A DNA stretch of 64,000 nucleotides from Polychytrium aggregatum (Eukaryota; Chytridiomycota; Chytridiomycetes; Polychytriales). The notes under the pieces are model-generated. The model did no database searches and was not told the origin of the DNA. It was given only the letters and a program-made list of their open reading frames with translations. The stretch is from contig NW_026516213.1 in NCBI RefSeq assembly GCF_025602895.1, forward strand, positions 310,001-374,000, written 5' to 3'. The position numbers and the translations under genes were made by a program. How positions within the stretch are numbered: position 1 is the stretch's first letter; each line of letters starts with the position of its first letter. Below are positions 58,272 to 64,000 of this stretch, one piece after another.

Positions 58272-59356
58272 GGCTATGGGCCAGGGAGCATGAGGAGGGA
58301 CAAACAGAGTCGCTTAGTATCAAACTCTGTCTACATGCTCAGTTCAGCGAAACCGAGGTGGCACCGTGGTCAGTGACCGCCGTGAGGGCACCGCATACAA
58401 TCTACCAACCGGAAATAAGGTTCGCGAAGGGATGCAGCAGAGCGTTTCGGAGCGAGCTCAGAGATGACCGGCAGAGATAGCTCTGATGTTTGTTTGCGTT
58501 GACCTCGAAGCCAGGAAGGGCACATTGGAAGCGCTCGGCTTAAGTAGGAGAAGCGACCTTTCTCTGGGTGTTCCGGGGATGTGTTTCTGGAACTCCAAGT
58601 ACGAGCCCTGATTCGCGCCCGATGAGCCTTGGGTGTGCAGGACCCACTCCTCTCCTGCCGACCTGACAATAGCGAGCGGTCAAGGTTACCGGACGGCTCG
58701 AGGTTTGAGGATTTTCTGCTGTGGTCGTCCGGTAGAATATTCGAGCTTGGAAGATTCGTTCCTGGAATATGCGGGCTCGGGCGCGGTACAAGAACAGCTC
58801 GCTGCAGATGGCTGCGACTTGCATTCGATCGAACACTTGCGATTGGTGACTGAGTTGCGCTTCGGTGCACAAGAATGGAATTCCACAACGGGCTGCCGCT
58901 GTGCCTCGCAACCTGAGTGGATGCGTCACAACTGATCACATACATGACCTGAGTTGTCGCGGACGGGGCGTGCTTCTCGGGCACTCAAAGAGGCTCAGAC
59001 GACCGAACGATCATGTCGCAAGGGTGTGCAGCACTCTTTGTCCGATGGCTTGGTATTCTTGACCATCCTCACGGAGAGCGTGGAGCGTAATGTTCATTTG
59101 TTCACCCGGGCACAGCGCATCGTCTCATGAATTGAGCCACTGAGCAGCCCCGACCCATATTTGCAGTCGTTTCTCGGATATGCATGCATTTATCAGCATT
59201 TGATATGAGCAGATGCATGGGCTTGTGCCAAGGGTTAGTAGCCATTCGCGTCGGCATCCAGAGAATCACGCTTTATTTGTGAGCAATGTCCGATGGAATT
59301 GAGGTGTGCGATCGTACAAAAACCTTGCTGCAGACCCACCCAATGAGGCAGCCAGA
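58272..59356. other. 1.1 kb between the two secreted paralogues
   Basis: A minus frame of 204 aa (58370-58984) and overlapping plus frames have no recognisable content. The block 58727-58775 carries imperfect repeats of AATATTCGAGC/GAATATGCGGGC. It should include the promoter of member 1 and the 3' UTR of member 2. Confidence 0.4.
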
Positions 59357-60186
59357 CTACTGATAGGTACCCTGACAAACCGTCGCCAGAGATACGTTCG
59401 CAGCCGGCTGACCCAAAACTCGAGTGGACGAAAACGAGAGGCTACTTGGGGCACTAGAGATGTTGCTGATGGAGTAGTGAGAGTTGACCCAAGCCGAGTT
59501 GACGCCGCTGAGGCATAGATTGAGGAGTGTGGCCACTTCGGTGCCGTCGTCCGCACAGGTGATATCGGCCACTCGCGAACTGCAAACTGCCCCGGCACGG
59601 GTGCTTGTGGTTGGAACGCCAGTGACATCCGTCGGGATGGAGAACTTTGAGGACACACAGTTGGCTGCATAAACGACAAAGTTGACGGACGACGAGACTG
59701 CCGTGACAGCAGGGATATTGCCTGTTGCCGTTGAGCGAGCTCGGATCACATAAGTACCCGGCAGAGTTGTGTCGGGGAGGGGATAGGCAATCTTGTTGGT
59801 GCGGAGCAGTGCGGTCGATGAGAACATAATTGGCAGTGCCGATCCAACAACCTGACCGGCAGCTGTGGCAGGAACAATATCCAACCTGCAAAATGAGAGA
59901 CTGAGTGAAAATGCGCCACTCCACAGGTCGGCATTCCCGCTGTAGATACATGGCCAATTGGCCCATCCACAATAGCTTACTCGACAGAGATATCGGCGCC
60001 CGTGCCATCTTTGTCCGGCAAGTCGGTGCTGACCGAGAAGAGCAGCCATTTCTTGTAGTCTGCATCGCTGATTCGATAGTTGTTCTGCAGCGGACCATAT
60101 CCCGTTGGATACGTGGTGATGACGATCTGCGTGGCCATTGCAACGTGAACAGCAGCGAGAGCCAGGAGCGCGATCTTGAGCATCAT
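59357..60186 (-). CDS. Secreted protein of a paired family (member 2), two exons
   Basis: Exons 60186-59981 and 59885-59357 join in phase and give 244 aa. The signal peptide is MMLKIALLALAAVHVAMA. It shares with member 1: YPTGYGPLQNNYRI and WLLFSVSTDLPD in exon 1; the intron in the same place and phase; PLPDTTLPGTYVIRA; the Cys segment AANCVSSKFSIPTDVTG; and NLCLSGVNSAWVNSH near the end (member 1: LLYSCIGDGGRAWINSH). It lacks the second Cys cluster of member 1. Sequence identity is low outside these anchors, so the duplication is old or diversifying. Function is unknown; extracellular or wall location is likely. Confidence 0.72.
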
Positions 60187-60762
60187 CTTGAGGCGAGCCG
60201 GGGTGGCAAGATGGAGTGGGCGATGCAGTGGTTCCTCGAAGCTGCCGCGGGGCTCGGGGTGGTTTTTATCGGTGCCAACAAGCCAAACATGGCTGCGTCT
60301 GTGATTGCCTCAGTGTCGCATTTGCAGTGCGTCCGCGGTCGTATTAGAGGATACATAGGGTTTTGCGGCCAAACAACCATCGTGGAGCATCCAGAGCCGA
60401 AGTCCGAGTTGCATTCGAAACACACAGCGAGGGCTGATTCGCTGGCCAACTCACACAGCATTGCGACAATCGACGCTGGGATTACTGTCTCTGCCATGCT
60501 TCGCGCCCTGCTTACCATTCCAAATACAGCGCACCCATCCGCTTCTGAGCCAGCCGCACGCTTGCCCAGCATCATCGTCTCGTTTGGTTTGCAGGGGTGC
60601 ATCCCGCGCCACAGTCCCACGGGGCAGCGTGGCGCGTGCCGCTGGCTGGCTGGCTTGCCGGCTCGAACCACGGCGCCTCGCCACAGCAATCCCGATCAGC
60701 ACCAAAGCCGGCCTGCCGCCGCTGCTTGCCCTGAACACTCTGGATCCGTCTGCCTGCACGCC
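60187..60762. other. Divergent region between secreted paralogue 2 (-) and carrier gene (+)
   Basis: It holds both promoters. Long frames on each strand (for example plus 59905-60900) run through with no domain, and their composition varies with local GC. No TATA box or repeat stands out. Confidence 0.4.
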
Positions 60763-62809
60763 ATGGCCCATGACGACAACCAGAAATCGCACAATGGCCT
60801 CAAGTCGTTCATATCGGGTGCTGCCGGCGGCGTAACGATGGTGCGTTCCTGGTTGTCGGCCGCTGTTGGCTCTCGATTCGCGCAGGATCTGCCGCGCTGA
60901 GTCGACCGCGAACCCGGAGCCTGGCTTGGCCAGCTCGGCGATTAACGATGCACGGGCTGCTGTGGCCCTCTGGATCGCCGCAGGAGCCCGCTGTACCGAA
61001 AGGCGATGCAATGCGAGTGCGTGGGGCGTCCATGCGGATGAGAGCTGCAATTCACGAGTGTATCGGCGCATTTTGTAGGTCGCGGCCAGCCATCCCTTTG
61101 ATCTCGTAAAGGTAGGAGTCTGCAATGCGCCGCACACCGGGTTGCGGTGCGCATCGATTCGATGGATTTGACAATCCCGTGGATGGGCACACCGATATCG
61201 AGTACCAGGACTGCGTCGTATTAAGCGGGCTCGCATGAATCGCTCGCTAGGCATGTGCTAAAACGAGGCCTGGCTGACTCCTTTGGACCGACAGGTTCGC
61301 ATGCAGCTGAAATCAGACGCAGCATCGTCATCAGCCCTCTCGGTCGCCCGATCCATCGTCAAAAGTGACGGCCTCATCGGCCTCTATCGAGGCGCCGTGC
61401 CTGTGCTCTATGGTACTCCGGTAAGTCGTCCTCGTCGCTGTATCAGGAGCCAGATATCGTGAAGGACCGAGGGCAGCGTTCTCGGATGCTATCGGTGCAA
61501 ATCCCTGGCGATTCGAGCCGACAACGCCGTGCAGCTGTGGCATTGGTCCATGCGGTATCGGCTGCGTGGAGGCAGATGCCCGCAACCTGACGACTCGCCT
61601 CTCGGTGATATTGGCCGACTCCCCGCCGATTCGATGCCGGCCCTGTGGCGGCAACGACGAATGCTGCAACCACGACGATGGACAGCCCGTCCTGGCACTC
61701 TGTTTCTGGGGTAAGCACGCTCGGCCCTCGCCAACTCAATCAGCTCCCATGTGCACAGGTCTGAGCGCTTGCCTGATCGTTCGGCTGACGCCTCGGTATT
61801 CTTGCTTGGTGCTAGGATACTATGTCGGTCAAGTTGCGATGCTCCAGCTGCTTGGTCCCCAGCGACATGCCTCCACCAGCAGCACCAACACCAACGCGGA
61901 GCTGTTGGATTCTCTTTCGCTGACACAAATCGGAATCGCCGGATCGATCGCAGCGGTGCCAACCTCGTTGCTTTTGGGTGAGTGGGCTCGCTCCAGCACC
62001 TCTTGAAAAGGCGAGAACCCTCCCCGAAGCCAGCACTGAGCACAAGGCAGACGCAAATGCAGCGTCGTTGTGGGTTCAGATTGGACGAAGGAACCGACAA
62101 TTCTGCTTTCTGTGACGTTGGTGTTGACCACAGGCCCGGCGGAACGCATCAAGATCCTGCTACAGATGCAAGAGAGCCGGCTGTCACGGACAGAGAACAT
62201 TGCTGCCGAAACCCAAACCCGATCTATGAACAATTTGATCAGGCAGCTCTACCAGAATGGCGGCATTCGAACGTTCTTCCGCGGTACCGGCATGACTCTA
62301 CTGCGGGATGTGCCCGGTAACTTTGTGTATTTCGCTGCATACGAAGGCATCAAGCGCATGTTCGAGTCATACACCCACACAGATTCGACCAAGGGCAAGG
62401 TCAATCCGGGCATTGTGTTGCTTGCTGGAGGTAAGTGCCGCCCTGCGGTATGCTGTCGCCAAGCCATGTGCATCTTGCAGCCTCCGATACATGCGACATT
62501 GGTCCGATGGAGGGATAGTACCTCTGCAGCCACACAAGGATTGATCCTGGGACTGCTCTACGGATGTCATTTGCAGGTCTGGCTGGCATGGCGTGCTGGA
62601 CGGCCATCTTTCCGGTCGATGTGCTCAAGTCTCAGATCCAGTTGCATGGGACCCTGACCAAAGGACCGCTGAATCTTCGCCAGGCGGTGCAGACCTATGG
62701 CATCTCCTTCAAAGGCCTGGGGCCGACGCTGCTCCGGGCGTTTCCTGCCAGCGCATCCATGTTCCTCGGCGTTGAGCTGTGCAATGCCCTCCTGGACAAA
62801 CTATTTTAG
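60763..62809 (+). CDS. Mitochondrial carrier (SLC25), carnitine/acylcarnitine-type
   Basis: Inner-membrane carrier with the three-fold repeat. The first exons are 60763-60840 (MAHDDNQKSHNGLKSFISGAA), a 33-base exon 61079-61111 (VAASHPFDLVK) and 61295-61420 (VRMQLKSD to YRGAVPVLYGTP), all in phase. Together they form the first PxDxxK signature, cut by introns on both sides. The second repeat has GPAERIKILLQMQ, then LYQNGGIRTFFRGTGMTLLR and DVPGNFVYFAAYEGIKRMF. The third has FPVDVLKSQIQ and LGPTLLRAFPASASMFLGVEL. These latter blocks resemble the carnitine/acylcarnitine carrier (Crc1/SLC25A20), with ornithine carriers the nearest alternative. The acceptor of the exon with GYYVGQVAMLQLLG (about 61819-61979) could not be placed in phase, so a further small exon is probably missing. 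Confidence 0.85.
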
Positions 62810-63688
62810 CGATAGCTCGTGTTGATAGGATGGTGGTGCACTTTGAAGGAGCGGGCCTCGAGGTTATGTCGGTTTGACTCAGCCACAACGCTCGCAAACG
62901 CAAAGGAATCAGCCCCTGTCTTGACGATACAGCTATGCTCTCTAGACTGCGAATACACTCACGTTCATCTGAGCTGTTCAAGGACGCCGCAACAATCCTG
63001 AATATCTCCCTCAATGCATCCAGGGGCAATAACCGAGCGGGCATGTCGGTCATCGCTCATGGAGACCCAGTGATGGAATCTGTGAAGATAGGGCCACAAA
63101 CATGATTGTTGTGGCATAGCCGCCGCAATATCGACTTCTGCGCCGCTGAGCGACGATATGTCCTCAAGAGACATCCCGGCTCGTCTGAGCATGCTGCATG
63201 AGCCTTGAGGCATCCCGCTGCGGCGAGTGCAAGAGAAAAGCCCGCCTCCGCTCCGCTTTCGCATGCTGTTCGATAGGCAGCGGCCTGGTTCTTCCAACGC
63301 CCGGGACGCAGATATCGCTGCCATGGCGGATGCTCCTGGTCCACCTTTTCTCTTCTGCGTTGCTCCGTTGGGAGAGACTCCCTCCCCAAGCGGCCAACTG
63401 GCCGCCTTGGGTATCGTGGGCCCCGACCATCTCCCGATCGCTCTTGCCCCTCACTTGCTCTGTGCTCGGATCTGCACACTGGGACACACTCGGTCCGCCT
63501 GTGCCGACCGAGACCCCTGCGTCTCGGGAAGGCTTGGGTCGTGAAATAAAAAGCAATCTCTTCCTCTGGTCCAGCATGTCGATTGCTGCATACGCATGTT
63601 CGCAGGCCTGATTCCTGCTCTCTGTCTTGGGAGCTTGCATCTCGTTCGTTGTCCATCCCACCACTTGCTATCCACGTCCGATCCAGTC
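62810..63688. other. 0.9 kb with an unconfirmed F-box-like frame on minus
   Basis: A minus frame opening at ATG 63053 reads MTDMPARLLPLDALREIFRIV, which resembles the LPxxxLxxIF core of an F-box and would continue to 62709, overlapping the end of the carrier gene antisense. It is short and I could not extend it by splicing, so it is not called as a gene. Other minus frames (62965-63324, 63057-63656, 63164-63664) overlap one another and have no recognisable content. Confidence 0.35.
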
Positions 63689-64000
63689 ATGCGGGCTCTG
63701 TCCGTTCTCAAGTGTGCCGTGCTGCTGTGTCTCTGCCAGCTGCCGGCTTTCCATGTGCATGCCGTCCCAATCTCCGATAAGCTGGGCTTGTCCAGCAACA
63801 AACCTGCGCTACATGACAAGCGCTTCATTCCCACGGATGTCGACAGCGACCACTTCGCCCAGCGCGATCATGGTAGAGATCCACAAGGCAATGATGAAGA
63901 TCAACGAGACAGCTATGATGGTGAACGAAATGCCGATTACGACGACAAGAACGGCTACCATGATGATTACGATGATCACGATGATCGCCGAGATGATCGC
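63689..64000 (+). CDS. Secreted Asp/Arg-rich protein, N-terminal part (cut by window end)
   Basis: The frame opens at ATG 63689 and is still open at the window edge (104 codons seen). The signal peptide is MRALSVLKCAVLLCLCQLPA, ending near FHVHAVP. A dibasic KR (LHDKRFIPTD) could be a propeptide cleavage site. After it the chain becomes strongly acidic and Tyr/His-containing, with repeats of the type YDD and HDD (NADYDDKNGYHDDYDDHDD). Such tracts bind calcium or other divalent ions in other secreted proteins; this is inference. Splicing downstream cannot be judged. Confidence 0.6.
   Translation, partial: MRALSVLKCAVLLCLCQLPAFHVHAVPISDKLGLSSNKPALHDKRFIPTDVDSDHFAQRDHGRDPQGNDEDQRDSYDGERNADYDDKNGYHDDYDDHDDRRDDR

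Overview
The window reads as a GC-rich, intron-dense fungal genome, most likely a chytrid or another flagellated (zoosporic) fungus. Nearly every gene is cut by short introns (often under 150 bp) with GTRNGT-type donors and a few TACTAAC-like branch sites. A single-chain alpha-beta tryptophan synthase and an Ecm33-like GPI wall protein point to fungi. A CFAP251/WDR66 radial-spoke-associated protein and a CDKL-type kinase point to a cilium or flagellum. Genes lie on both strands in no operon order, with intergenic gaps of 0.1-1.3 kb. Where I could trace exons by hand, the assembled proteins have family-typical lengths: Rpa12 130 aa, tryptophan synthase 703 aa, RBM18-like 182 aa, EMC4 193 aa.

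Layout. 1-227: right end of a Fanzor transposon. 752-2011 (-): RNA polymerase I subunit RPA12. 2088-2867: deleted Fanzor element. 2880-6440 (-): tryptophan synthase. 7060-8594 (+): Ecm33-like protein. 8751-9035: decayed Fanzor element. 9574-12750 (-): CDKL kinase. 14044-15363 (+): RBM18-like RRM protein. 15719-19498 (-): divergent CLC chloride channel/transporter. 20007-23489: near-complete composite mariner-Fanzor element. 23668-29591 (+): CFAP251. 30034-32549 (-): SP-RING SUMO ligase. 33224-33511 (+): small protein. 33797-38379 (-): adenylate-forming reductase (A-PCP-R). 39699-40200 (-): proline-repeat membrane protein. 40346-40757: MITE-like Fanzor derivative. 41073-41525 (-): unrecognised 150-aa protein. 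42580-43237 (+): small membrane protein. 44053-44658 (-): His-rich secreted repeat protein. 45733-48529 (-): POLD3. 49427-52258 (-): SLC44/PNS1 transporter. 52652-54096 (+): EMC4. 54276-56791 (-): LST8. 57313-58271 and 59357-60186 (-): paired secreted paralogues. 60763-62809 (+): mitochondrial carrier. 63689-64000 (+): secreted acidic protein, cut by the window edge.

The outstanding system is a eukaryotic RNA-guided nuclease family, Fanzor (TnpB homologue), riding as passenger in a Tc1/mariner (IS630-like) element. The copy at 20007-23489 has matching 28-bp ends (including TA), an apparently uninterrupted 790-aa Fanzor ORF and a crippled mariner transposase. At least four further copies or fragments lie in the same 64 kb: one is nearly identical at the sequenced overlap, and three belong to a diverged, internally deleted subfamily. 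The full-length copy carries Glu where the other two copies that keep this motif have the RuvC-III catalytic Asp. The roughly 100-bp non-coding strip between the Fanzor stop and the transposon end is conserved between two copies and is the expected place for the guide (omega/f) RNA.

Limits: everything was read by eye. Exon boundaries given to the base were checked for phase; those marked approximate were not. No homology search, RNA evidence or structure prediction was run.
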